A stretch of 25,100 nucleotides of DNA from CAZTVF01 sp964616985 (lineage in GTDB: Bacteria > Planctomycetota > Phycisphaerae > SM23-33). Shown here in pieces: positions 1-6,783 of the stretch. The stretch spans positions 1-25,100 of the forward strand of contig CAZTVF010000081.1 of assembly GCA_964616985.1 (NCBI GenBank), in the 5' to 3' direction. Positions within the stretch are counted from its first letter, which is position 1, and each line of letters starts with the position of its first letter. The notes beneath the pieces are model-generated. The model was not told where the DNA came from and searched no databases. It saw only the letters and a program-made list of their open reading frames with translations. The translations under genes were made by a program, and so were the position numbers.

Positions 1-49
<49 letters not shown>

Positions 50-188
50 GAGGATCATCTAGTAGCTCGGCAGATAACTCTGCCGGGTTTCGGGAAGTCA
101 GCAATTCATCGTCCCAAACCTCCTTGTGAGGCAAGGGATAGTCACCTGGCGACAGGAGACAAAGACGGCACACTGTGACACTATAAAG

Positions 189-222
189 AAACTCCGGTAC
201 CCTTACGGGCCGGAGTTTTCTT
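189..222 (+). terminator. Rho-independent terminator of the 16S transcript
   Basis: The arms AAACTCCGG (189-197) and CCGGAGTTT (210-218) are perfect complements around a 12-nt loop, followed by a T-rich tail TTTTCTT. Its place about 140 bases after the 16S end suggests it terminates an rRNA transcript containing 16S alone. Confidence 0.85.
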
Positions 223-289
223 ATGCGCTCATTTTTCAAAAACTCCTCTACCTCCGCACGGTTCAATCCATGAGCAATGCCTTGTCGGC

Positions 290-357
290 GGCTTGCCGTT
301 CGGCGCTGTCAGATCTGGGTGACGCCCTGGGGCTTCTGCAGCGCCGAACGGCAAGCC
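290..357 (+). repeat. Palindromic dispersed element, copy A
   Basis: Two perfect 19-bp inverted arms, GGCTTGCCGTTCGGCGCTG (290-308) and its reverse complement (339-357), flank a 30-nt spacer. Further copies lie at 1437-1503 (opposite orientation, judged by the spacer) and 21841-21911 (same orientation). The size, the conserved arms and the partly conserved spacer fit a REP- or MITE-like non-autonomous repeat. The copy sits just before the M28 peptidase start, ending 18 bases upstream of its ATG. Confidence 0.85.
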
Positions 358-375
358 AATCGAATAGGACATAAA

Positions 376-1368
376 ATGCGATTCCTTTGCCTCTTCGCGC
401 TCGTGGGCCTCGCCGGCTGCGTGCTGCCGGCCATGCCGGATGCGCCGCCGGCGGCGTATGCGGAAATCTCGCCAGAAGCCTTCGCCTCGCACGTGCGGAC
501 GCTGGCGGACCCCAACTGGGGCGGCAGGGCGACGGGATCGAAAGGAAACAAACTCGCCGCCGAGTACGTGGCCGCCCAGTTCCAGGCCGCCGGCCTGTCC
601 CCTGGCGGCGACGGCAACACGTGGCTTCAGAGTTTCCAGGCGAATTACGTGCTCGCCGACATCCCGGCCAGGAACGTGATCGGCCGCCTTGATGGCTCCG
701 ACGGGCCATCGGCGCCGACGATTCTCATCGGGGCACACTACGACCACCTCGCTTCGCGCACCGGCCGCGACGGAAATGTGGAAATATTTCCCGGCGCCGA
801 CGACAACGCCAGCGGCGTCAGCGTGCTGCTGCTGACCGCGCGGGCCTTGGCGCGAACCGAGCGGCGATGCAATTTCGTCTTTATTTCCTTCACGGCCGAG
901 GAAATCGGCTTTCAAGGCTCGATTCATTACGTGCATCACCCGATGACGCCGCTCAGTCGAACGGCCGTGCTGCTCAACGTGGACCAGGTGGGGTACATCC
1001 GCGGGGGGCGGCTTCTGATGGTGGGCAGCCTGCTGAACCCCACGATTTCCCGGGCCCTGGGCCGCGTTCGCGGCGAGGACAAGGGCGGTCTGTCGATCAT
1101 CCCCGTGCCGCACAGCAACACCAAGGCCTGGTCCGACCAGGCCCCGTTCGCCCGCCTGGGCCTGCCGACGCTGCTGTTCTACTGCGGCGAGACGGAATAT
1201 TATCACAGCCCCCGCGACACCGCCGACCGCATCAACAACGCCGGCGGGGCCGGCGCCGCCCGCATGGTCTTCGAGGTCGCCCGCGCATTGGACTATGAAT
1301 TCGCTGTCGCCCCCGCCTCCAAAGTCGGCATCACTCCCGAGCACGCGGCCAAGCGCGAGAAGAAGTGA
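376..1368 (+). CDS. M28-family zinc aminopeptidase, lipoprotein
   Basis: Predicted 330-residue secreted metallopeptidase that would remove N-terminal amino acids from peptides outside the cytoplasm. The start at 376 has AGG at 366-368 and gives a lipoprotein signal with lipobox L-A-G-C (Cys15), so the mature protein is probably lipid-anchored. M28 zinc-site motifs appear in order: GAHYDH (His121, Asp123), PGADDNASG (Asp142), FTAEEIG (Glu175/Glu176, catalytic base and ligand), NVDQVG (Asp203) and YYHSPRDT (His277). All expected ligands are present, so it should be active. An upstream in-frame start at 277 exists but would run through the palindromic repeat and lose the lipoprotein signal. The gene is bracketed by inverted repeat copies A and B. 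Substrate preference cannot be read from the sequence. Confidence 0.92.
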   Translation: MRFLCLFALVGLAGCVLPAMPDAPPAAYAEISPEAFASHVRTLADPNWGGRATGSKGNKLAAEYVAAQFQAAGLSPGGDGNTWLQSFQANYVLADIPARNVIGRLDGSDGPSAPTILIGAHYDHLASRTGRDGNVEIFPGADDNASGVSVLLLTARALARTERRCNFVFISFTAEEIGFQGSIHYVHHPMTPLSRTAVLLNVDQVGYIRGGRLLMVGSLLNPTISRALGRVRGEDKGGLSIIPVPHSNTKAWSDQAPFARLGLPTLLFYCGETEYYHSPRDTADRINNAGGAGAARMVFEVARALDYEFAVAPASKVGITPEHAAKREKK

Positions 1369-1436
1369 TGGAAGAGTCGGGAATTGCTGTTCGTCGGCGA
1401 GCGATGATCCGCCGCTATGCCTGAGGCATTGGCCGC

Positions 1437-1503
1437 GGCTTGCCGTTCGACGCTTTGGAAGCCCAGGGCGTCACCCAGATCTGACAGCGCCGAACGGCAA
1501 GCC
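1437..1503 (-). repeat. Palindromic dispersed element, copy B (inverted)
   Basis: The arm at 1485-1503 is identical to the right arm of copy A. The left arm (1437-1454) differs by one base (TTCGACGCT instead of TTCGGCGCT) and is less well paired at its inner end. The spacer is nearly the reverse complement of the copy A spacer (shared core CAGGGCGTCACCCAGATCTG), so this copy is inverted relative to A. Together the two bracket the M28 peptidase gene. It may also act as a bidirectional stem-loop between convergent genes. Confidence 0.83.
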
Positions 1504-1564
1504 GCCACCCCTCACCTGAAGGTGGACACAGCGTTAGCCACGGCATCGGCAGTCCGTAGGGGGA

Positions 1565-2455
1565 CTATTCTCCAGCCTTGTCGACGGCGGCGCGGACGGC
1601 GGCGATGTGCTGGGGCGTGGTGCCGCAGCAGCCGCCGATGAGGGTGGCGCCGGCGGCGATCAGCTTGGGCACGTAGTCGGCGAAGACCTTGGGGCCCATC
1701 GGGAAAACAGTCTTTCCCTTTTCCACGATAGGCAGGCCGGCGTTGGCCTTGATCCAGATCGGCAGATCGGTCGCCTGGCGGAGCAACTGGGCCACCTTCA
1801 CGTAATTCTCGGGGCCCACGCCGCAGTTGGCGCCCACGCCCGCGGCGCCGAGAACCTGGCAGGCCTTGGCGAAATCGCCGGGCTTGTCGCCCATCATCGT
1901 GGCCGTGCCGTCGGGGCCGGAGGCGAAGGTCATCGACACCACCACCGGCAGCTGCGACGCCTGCTTCACCGCCTTCAGCGCGATGCGGATCTCCTCCAAC
2001 TCCGCGAACGATTCCAGCAGGATCGCGTCGGCGCCGCCCCATTCGAGGGCCTCGGCCGCCTCGGAGAAGCCCGAGGCCAGCTCGTCGGCCGAGATCTCAT
2101 CGGCCATGACGATCTTGCCCGAGGGGCCCATGGAGGCGAAGACCTTGACGTCGCGCCCCGCAGCGTCGGCGGCGCGGCGGCTGATGAGGACGCCCTGCTC
2201 GGCCAGTTCCGCCGTGCGCTGGGCCAGGCCGTGCGAGGCGAGGATGAAGCGGTTGGCGCCGAAGGTGTTGGTGATGATGACATCGCTGCCGGCCTGGACG
2301 TAGGACCGCGCGACAGCCTCGACGGCCTCGGGATTCTTCCAGTTCCACAGCTCCGGGGCCGAGCCCGCGACCATTCCCGCCTTCTGCAGTTCGGTGCCCC
2401 ACGCGCCATCGGTGACCCGCACCGTCGCCGCGTACGTCTTGAGATCAAATGCCAT
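1565..2455 (-). CDS. Homocysteine S-methyltransferase family protein
   Basis: Predicted 296-residue cytosolic TIM-barrel enzyme of the BHMT/MetH N-terminal family, which moves a methyl group from a donor to homocysteine to make methionine. The start at 2455 has GGAG five bases upstream; a longer in-frame start at 2605 would add an Arg/Trp-rich, non-family extension and cross the likely promoter. The zinc ligands are in place: GANCG (Cys211) and GGCCGTTP (Cys276, Cys277). The N-terminal DGAWGTELQ and the TNTFGANR segment fit the homocysteine-binding barrel. No cobalamin or folate domain is attached, so it is either a stand-alone methyltransferase (betaine, S-methylmethionine or similar donor) or one part of a split corrinoid system. 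The donor cannot be chosen from sequence alone. Confidence 0.9.
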   Translation of the reverse strand: MAFDLKTYAATVRVTDGAWGTELQKAGMVAGSAPELWNWKNPEAVEAVARSYVQAGSDVIITNTFGANRFILASHGLAQRTAELAEQGVLISRRAADAAGRDVKVFASMGPSGKIVMADEISADELASGFSEAAEALEWGGADAILLESFAELEEIRIALKAVKQASQLPVVVSMTFASGPDGTATMMGDKPGDFAKACQVLGAAGVGANCGVGPENYVKVAQLLRQATDLPIWIKANAGLPIVEKGKTVFPMGPKVFADYVPKLIAAGATLIGGCCGTTPQHIAAVRAAVDKAGE

Positions 2456-2500
2456 ATTCGCTCCGCAGAAACAGTCATCCGTCGTTAGAACGCCTTTAGC

Positions 2501-2519
2501 GGCGGACGGCACGTCCGCC
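2501..2519. other. GC-rich hairpin in leader of methyltransferase gene
   Basis: GGCGGACG and CGTCCGCC are perfect 8-bp arms around GCA. It lies about 46 bases upstream of the methyltransferase start, inside the predicted leader. There is no T tail, so it is more likely a leader structure or a small dispersed palindrome than a terminator. Confidence 0.5.
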
Positions 2520-2565
2520 CGCGCCCATCCGCGCCTCCGCCACCAGCACCTATCGCCTCGGCCCA

Positions 2566-2594
2566 ATATTAGTCGAGCGTCTCGCCGATGCCAA
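2566..2594 (-). promoter_or_regulatory. Sigma70-like promoter for the methyltransferase gene
   Basis: On the minus strand, TTGGCA (2589-2594) and TAATAT (2566-2571) are separated by exactly 17 bases. The predicted transcript would begin near 2559 and have a leader of about 100 nt before the ATG at 2455. This supports the shorter start and separates the gene from the upstream TPR gene. Inferred from consensus only. Confidence 0.5.
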
Positions 2595-2659
2595 GAGTAG
2601 AACATCCGCGACTCGTTGGTTCACCGAACAGCGCCGAAACGCAGCGTGTTCACGCCCGC

Positions 2660-3754
2660 TCACTTCTTCTTCAATTCCTGCACCATCGCCTGCAGTTCCT
2701 TCTGATCGGCGTCGATGGCGAGGCTGCGGTTTAGGGCGTTGATGGCGTCGAGGCGGACGGCATCTTTTCCGGTGGCGCGGTAGAGTTCGGCCAGGAGCTC
2801 TCCCAGTCCGCTCCAGATGTCGGCGTCCTGGGGTTCGAGATCGGCGGCGCGTTTGACCGCGACGGCGGCCGTGCCGTAATGCCCGCACCGCAAGGCCGCC
2901 GTGGCCATGTTCAGGTGGTTGGCGGCATCCTTGGGCTCAAGCTTGCACGTCTCGGCATATTCGGCCTCGGCGGCGTTGGGGTCGCCGAGGTCCATCATCG
3001 CCTCGGCGATCATCGCGTGCGGGTGGGCCAGTTGGGGCGCGAGCGTCGCCACCTGCCGCCACGCAGCCACCGCATCCTGCAACTTGCCCTGGGCCTGGTA
3101 GATCGCGGCGAGGTTGTACCACGCCAGGTGGAACGCGGGGTGTTCGCGCGTCAGCCGCTCGTACAACGCCTGCGCGTCGCCCGTCAGGCCCAGGCGCATC
3201 AGGCACGTGGCGAGGTTGTAGGCGGTGGTGCGGTCGTTGGGCTCGGCCGTCAGCAGATTGCGGTAGACGACGGCGGCTTCCTCGTGCAGGCCGCCGGCGG
3301 TGAGGGCGAGGCCGAGGCCCTTGAACGCGTTGAGATTGTTGGAGTCGAGGCTGGCGGCGCGGCGGAAGCATTCGGCCGCGGCCTGAAAGTCGATGCGTTC
3401 CAGGGCCCGCCCGCCGGCGGCATTGAGGGCGTTGGCATCCATCTGCAGGTCAGCCGCGGCGTCGGCGAAGGCGGCGCGGAGAGTCTTGGCCGATCCGGCG
3501 GCGCTGGCGGCGGCGGCCTGGAGGCGGCGGTCGATCTCGTCGAGGCTCGCCTGCCACGGGGGCCGGGGGGCCGAGGCGGGGGCGCTGGCGGAGGTGGGCG
3601 CGCTCGACGTCGCGGGGCACGATCCGATATCTGGCGAGCAGTGCGGGCACGCCGGCGGCGCGTCGCGCTGCATGACGATCACGATCGCCACGGCCGTCAG
3701 CAGCAGCATGAGCAGTAGTTTCTTCACGGCGACATTGTACCAGAAGCGGAACAT
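2660..3754 (-). CDS. Membrane-anchored TPR-repeat protein
   Basis: Predicted 364-residue protein with one N-terminal membrane segment (about residues 11-28, VKKLLLMLLLTAVAIVIVM). A short Cys-containing stretch follows (CPHC at 36-39, another Cys at 46), then an Ala/Pro/Ser-rich linker (50-68) and about six tetratricopeptide repeats from ~105 to ~350 (for example AAECFRRAASLDSNNLNAFKGLG). TPR arrays bind other proteins; here they should lie outside the cytoplasmic membrane. The partner is unknown. The ATG at 3754 has no ribosome-binding site. A GTG at 3727 (residue 10) lies about seven bases after a TACAAT box, so the real start may be that GTG on a leaderless mRNA. It is divergent from the glycosidase gene with only 29 bases between the two annotated starts. 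Confidence 0.85.
   Translation of the reverse strand: MFRFWYNVAVKKLLLMLLLTAVAIVIVMQRDAPPACPHCSPDIGSCPATSSAPTSASAPASAPRPPWQASLDEIDRRLQAAAASAAGSAKTLRAAFADAAADLQMDANALNAAGGRALERIDFQAAAECFRRAASLDSNNLNAFKGLGLALTAGGLHEEAAVVYRNLLTAEPNDRTTAYNLATCLMRLGLTGDAQALYERLTREHPAFHLAWYNLAAIYQAQGKLQDAVAAWRQVATLAPQLAHPHAMIAEAMMDLGDPNAAEAEYAETCKLEPKDAANHLNMATAALRCGHYGTAAVAVKRAADLEPQDADIWSGLGELLAELYRATGKDAVRLDAINALNRSLAIDADQKELQAMVQELKKK
3734..3739 (-). promoter_or_regulatory. -10-like box inside the TPR gene 5' end
   Basis: TACAAT on the minus strand, followed by GTCGCC and then GTG. A start of transcription seven bases downstream would fall on the GTG at 3727, giving a leaderless message. The motif resembles the TATAATGTCG before archease (11114-11119) and TACAATGC before the esterase (12658-12663). 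No good -35 box is seen. Confidence 0.35.
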
Positions 3755-3783
3755 GCTGGAATGAGCGGCCCGTCCCTGATTTA

Positions 3784-4788
3784 ATGGACCCGATGAGCGA
3801 GTTGCAGCCGTCAGGCATGGAGGCCGGGCCGAAGCAGCCGCGGAGGTATCCGCGGTTGATGGGGGCCATTGTCATCCTTGCCGCGGTGGGCCTGGTCGCA
3901 GCGATGGCGAAAGAGCACTACCGCCTCAAGGGCCTGCCGCCTTCGGCGCCGGCACCGGCCGCTTCGGGGCCCGGGGCTGTGCTGTTGCCGTCGACCGCGC
4001 CCCTGGGCTCGGCGCGCAGCGGCGCCGCGGCGGGCGGCGAGGTGTGGCGAAAGCTGGACGACGGGCTGGAGTTCGGCGATCTGCCCGCGCCCCGCAAGGC
4101 CGAGGCCGGCGACTCGCGAATCCTCGTGCTGCGGATCGATCCGCGGCGGTACGAGTTCCGCCTGATGTGCGCCTCGGCCGCCGCCGACAAGAAGCCCCTC
4201 ACCGCCCGCCAGTGGTGCCAGCAGCACGGCCTGGCCGCGGCGATCAACGCTTCCATGTACGCCAAGGACGAACTGACGAGCGTCTCGCTGCTCAAGGGGC
4301 CCAGGCACCAGAACAACTCGCACGTCTCGGCCGACAAGATGATGCTCGTTTTCGAGCCGACCGACCCGGCCGAGCCGCCGGCCCGCCTGGTGGACCTCGA
4401 TCGCCAGACGGCGGCCGACGTGCTGCGAAAGTACAGCGGGGCGGCGCAGAACATCCGTATGATTTCGCAGGCCGGCAAGAACGTGTGGCGCCAGCAGCCG
4501 CGAAAGCCCAGCGTGGCCGCCATCGGCATGGATCGCCAGGGAATGATCCTGTTCATCCACAGCCGCTCGGCGTACACGGTGCACGACCTGATCGACATGC
4601 TGATGGAGATGCCGCTGGGCCTGACGATGTGCATGTATGTCGAGGGCGGCTCGCCCGCGCAGATGTATGTGCGCAGCGGCGGCTTCGAGCTCGAGGCGGT
4701 GGGCAACTACGAGGCCCTGCCCGACGGCGAGAACAAGGTCGTCCGCGCCGTGCCCAACGTCATCGGAATCGTCAATCGCCCGCAGTGA
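3784..4788 (+). CDS. Phosphodiester glycosidase (NAGPA-like) domain protein
   Basis: Predicted 334-residue protein with an N-terminal cytoplasmic tail, one membrane segment (about 25-42), a Pro/Ala-rich linker and an extracytoplasmic domain from ~88 to the end. That domain resembles the NAGPA / phosphodiester glycosidase family: W-RKLDDGLEF at ~88-97, AAINASMY (152-159), SVAAIGMDRQGMILFIHS (243-260) and YVEGGSPAQMYV (285-296) in place of the usual DGGGS-type loop. Family members cleave N-acetylglucosamine-1-phosphodiesters or related glycosidic bonds; the bacterial substrate is often unknown. An alternative ATG at 3793 would shorten it by three residues. The MFS gene starts 31 bases after its stop, so the two are probably co-transcribed. 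The function of the pair is inference. Confidence 0.75.
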   Translation: MDPMSELQPSGMEAGPKQPRRYPRLMGAIVILAAVGLVAAMAKEHYRLKGLPPSAPAPAASGPGAVLLPSTAPLGSARSGAAAGGEVWRKLDDGLEFGDLPAPRKAEAGDSRILVLRIDPRRYEFRLMCASAAADKKPLTARQWCQQHGLAAAINASMYAKDELTSVSLLKGPRHQNNSHVSADKMMLVFEPTDPAEPPARLVDLDRQTAADVLRKYSGAAQNIRMISQAGKNVWRQQPRKPSVAAIGMDRQGMILFIHSRSAYTVHDLIDMLMEMPLGLTMCMYVEGGSPAQMYVRSGGFELEAVGNYEALPDGENKVVRAVPNVIGIVNRPQ

Positions 4789-4819
4789 AGTGTTGCCGAA
4801 ATGTAGTGAAGGTCGTCCC

Positions 4820-6325
4820 ATGTCCTGGCGAAGGAAAACTTATGACGAGCTGCCCGCCCTGAGCGTTCGGGGCGCGGAGCTTCGCCGTTCGCTGAGGCTG
4901 GTGACCATCGCCTGGATGTACGGCGTCGTTTGGCTGTCGTGCGCGCAGGGCAGCCAGGTGAAGGTCTTCGCCACGATGCTGGGGTTCGACAACATCGCCT
5001 TCGGCCTGATGACGGCGGTGCCCTTCATCGCCACGCTGGGCAACCTCGCCGCCAGCGTCCTCATCGAGCGCAGCGGCCTCAAGAAATACCAGTTCCTCTA
5101 CACGGCCACGCTCAGCCGCTTCATGTGGATCGTGATCGCGGTGATCCCGCTGGTGCTGCCGCTGCCGTCGAAGGCGGCGGTGTGGACGATGCTGGCGATC
5201 CTGATGATCAGCTGGTCGCTCAACGCGCTGGCCTCGCCGGCGTGGCTGACGTGGATGGGCGACCTGGTGCCCAAGCGGGTGCGTGGGCGCTACTTCGCCA
5301 ACCGGCAGATCTACAGCCGCCCGGCGCAGATCATCGCGGCCATCGCGCTGGGCGTGGTGCTCGACGCCGCCACCGACGTGGGCAAGCCCGAGACCGCGGC
5401 CGCCCAGCCGATGCTGCTGTGGGTGATCTGCGGCATCTTCGCCGTGGCGGGCGTGTTCGGCATGATGGACATCCTGCTGTTCCGCAAGGTGCGCGAGGTG
5501 CTTCCCAGGGTCTCAACGCCGCCTTCGCCGGCCACCCTGCGCGACGTGCTGATCTCGCCGCTGAAGGACCCGGTCTTTCGCCATTTCGTGGGCTACGGCG
5601 CGACGATCGCGTTCGCCACGGCCTTGCCCGGCTGGTTCTTCTACCGCAACGCGATGGAGAACCTGGGCTTCAGCAAGCTGGCCGTCAACGCGCTGTTCCT
5701 GGTGATCTCGCCGGTGCTGGGCCTGCTGGGCGCCCAGCTGTGGGGCAAGTTGGTGGACCGGTGGGGCCGCCGCCCCGTCCTGGTTCTCGGCACGCTGATG
5801 ACGCTGCTGTCGGTGATGCCGTGGTTCTTCGCCACGCGACACACCCCCGCGCCCGCCTTCGTGTACGATGCGGTCAACGCGGTCTTCCGCGCGGCGGGCT
5901 CGGCCGTGGGGCGGCCGGACTGGTTGACGCTGACGCACGAGGCGCCGGTGGGGGCGTTCATGATCGCCGTGATCGCCTCGGTGCTGGGCGGCATCGCCTG
6001 GACGGGCATCAGCCTGGCGCAGACCGCCATCACGCTGGGCTTCTCCGACGGGCTGGGGCGAAGCAAACACGTGGCGGCCTCGGCGGTGCTGATCAGCGTG
6101 GGCGGCATGGCCGGGGGCGTGCTGGGCGGGCTGCTGGCGCAGTACCTGGTGTACTTCGAAACGCACCCGCTGCACGTGGGGCCCTTCATATGGAACAACT
6201 GGCACGCGACGTTCGCGGCATCGCTGGTGTTCCGGATCGTGGCCTTGGCGTGGCTGGTCCGCATGCCCGACCCCGGCTCGAGAGGCATGCGCGAGATTCT
6301 GCGGGGCAGCTCGCAGAAATCGTAG
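4820..6325 (+). CDS. Major facilitator superfamily transporter
   Basis: Predicted 501-residue inner-membrane carrier with about 12 hydrophobic segments (first around 26-42, last around 464-481) and a central cytoplasmic loop near 223-252. A motif-A-like loop, GKLVDRWGRRPV (309-320), lies between segments in the second half; the DLVPKRVRGRYFANRQ stretch (148-163) is the kind of loop found in many planctomycete MFS proteins. The start at 4820 has GAAGG seven bases upstream and is preferred over an upstream in-frame ATG inside the previous gene. Probably an operon with the glycosidase-domain gene; sugar or sugar-conjugate transport would fit but is only a guess from context. No close family with known substrate is recognised. 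Confidence 0.85.
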   Translation: MSWRRKTYDELPALSVRGAELRRSLRLVTIAWMYGVVWLSCAQGSQVKVFATMLGFDNIAFGLMTAVPFIATLGNLAASVLIERSGLKKYQFLYTATLSRFMWIVIAVIPLVLPLPSKAAVWTMLAILMISWSLNALASPAWLTWMGDLVPKRVRGRYFANRQIYSRPAQIIAAIALGVVLDAATDVGKPETAAAQPMLLWVICGIFAVAGVFGMMDILLFRKVREVLPRVSTPPSPATLRDVLISPLKDPVFRHFVGYGATIAFATALPGWFFYRNAMENLGFSKLAVNALFLVISPVLGLLGAQLWGKLVDRWGRRPVLVLGTLMTLLSVMPWFFATRHTPAPAFVYDAVNAVFRAAGSAVGRPDWLTLTHEAPVGAFMIAVIASVLGGIAWTGISLAQTAITLGFSDGLGRSKHVAASAVLISVGGMAGGVLGGLLAQYLVYFETHPLHVGPFIWNNWHATFAASLVFRIVALAWLVRMPDPGSRGMREILRGSSQKS

Positions 6326-6357
6326 TTTCCAGCCTGTGCCCAGAAGAGGGCCACGAT

Positions 6358-6621
6358 GGTGCCACCCCCAAACTTGTTTTGGGGGTGCGAAGGCGTCAGC
6401 GACTCTGGTGGCGTCCCCCCCGGCATGGTCACTTCAGTGATCCATGCACCGGGATTATCCACGTAGCCCCATCCGGCCTTACCGACACCACTTCAGGGGT
6501 AGCGTGGCATGCCTGCCCGCCCCGCCTTTGGATGCCGGCCGAATGCAGGTGTTTTGCAGCCTTGGCAACGCCGATGCTGGGTGCTGCCGTCTCACCCCCA
6601 AACAAGTTTGGGGGTGGCACC
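6358..6621. repeat. 264-bp segment bounded by inverted hairpin repeats
   Basis: The 18-base sequence GGTGCCACCCCCAAACTT at 6358-6375 returns as its exact reverse complement at 6604-6621. Each end is also its own hairpin: 6363-6387 (CACCCCCAAA / TTTGGGGGTG type) and 6593-6616 (11-bp perfect arms around AA). The enclosed ~230 bases show no coding signal. It could be two copies of a dispersed palindrome in opposite orientation or a small MITE-like unit. A related CACCCCCAGGC hairpin acts as terminator at 21926-21953. Confidence 0.75.
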
Positions 6622-6726
6622 GAAATGGCGCCCGTGATATTGGTGAGAACACTTCGTGCGATCCCTTTCGGTAAATCACAACGAGTCTTTCCTCATCACC
6701 CGGCCGGATGGCGGCGACGACAGGCC

Positions 6727-6762
6727 TAAAACGAAAGCGGCGGCCCGGATGGACCGCCGCTT
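6727..6762 (-). terminator. Rho-independent terminator of the PpiD-like gene
   Basis: On the minus strand, arms AAGCGGCGG and CCGCCGCTT (6754-6762 and 6735-6743) form a GC-rich stem followed by TTCGTTTTA. It sits 21 bases after the stop of the gene ending at 6784. Confidence 0.8.
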
Positions 6763-6783
6763 GTTACGACTGAGGAAATCAAA

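Larger units (their letters stand above)
6326..6783. other. 458-base non-coding stretch with paired hairpins
   Basis: No supportable gene. It contains the inverted hairpin pair at 6358-6621 and the minus-strand terminator at 6727-6762. The middle (about 6390-6590) has short open frames without ribosome-binding sites or recognisable proteins; it could be a degraded element. Confidence 0.6.

Noticed and set aside
290..1503. Integron-like attC sites flanking a single-gene cassette
   Set aside because: Copies A and B are inverted rather than direct, the arms lack RYYYAAC / GTTRRRY ends, and there is no integrase.
4930..6729. 599-codon plus-strand frame overlapping the MFS gene
   Set aside because: Out-of-frame shadow rich in Arg/Gly/Ala with no hydrophobic segments; the other frame has twelve.
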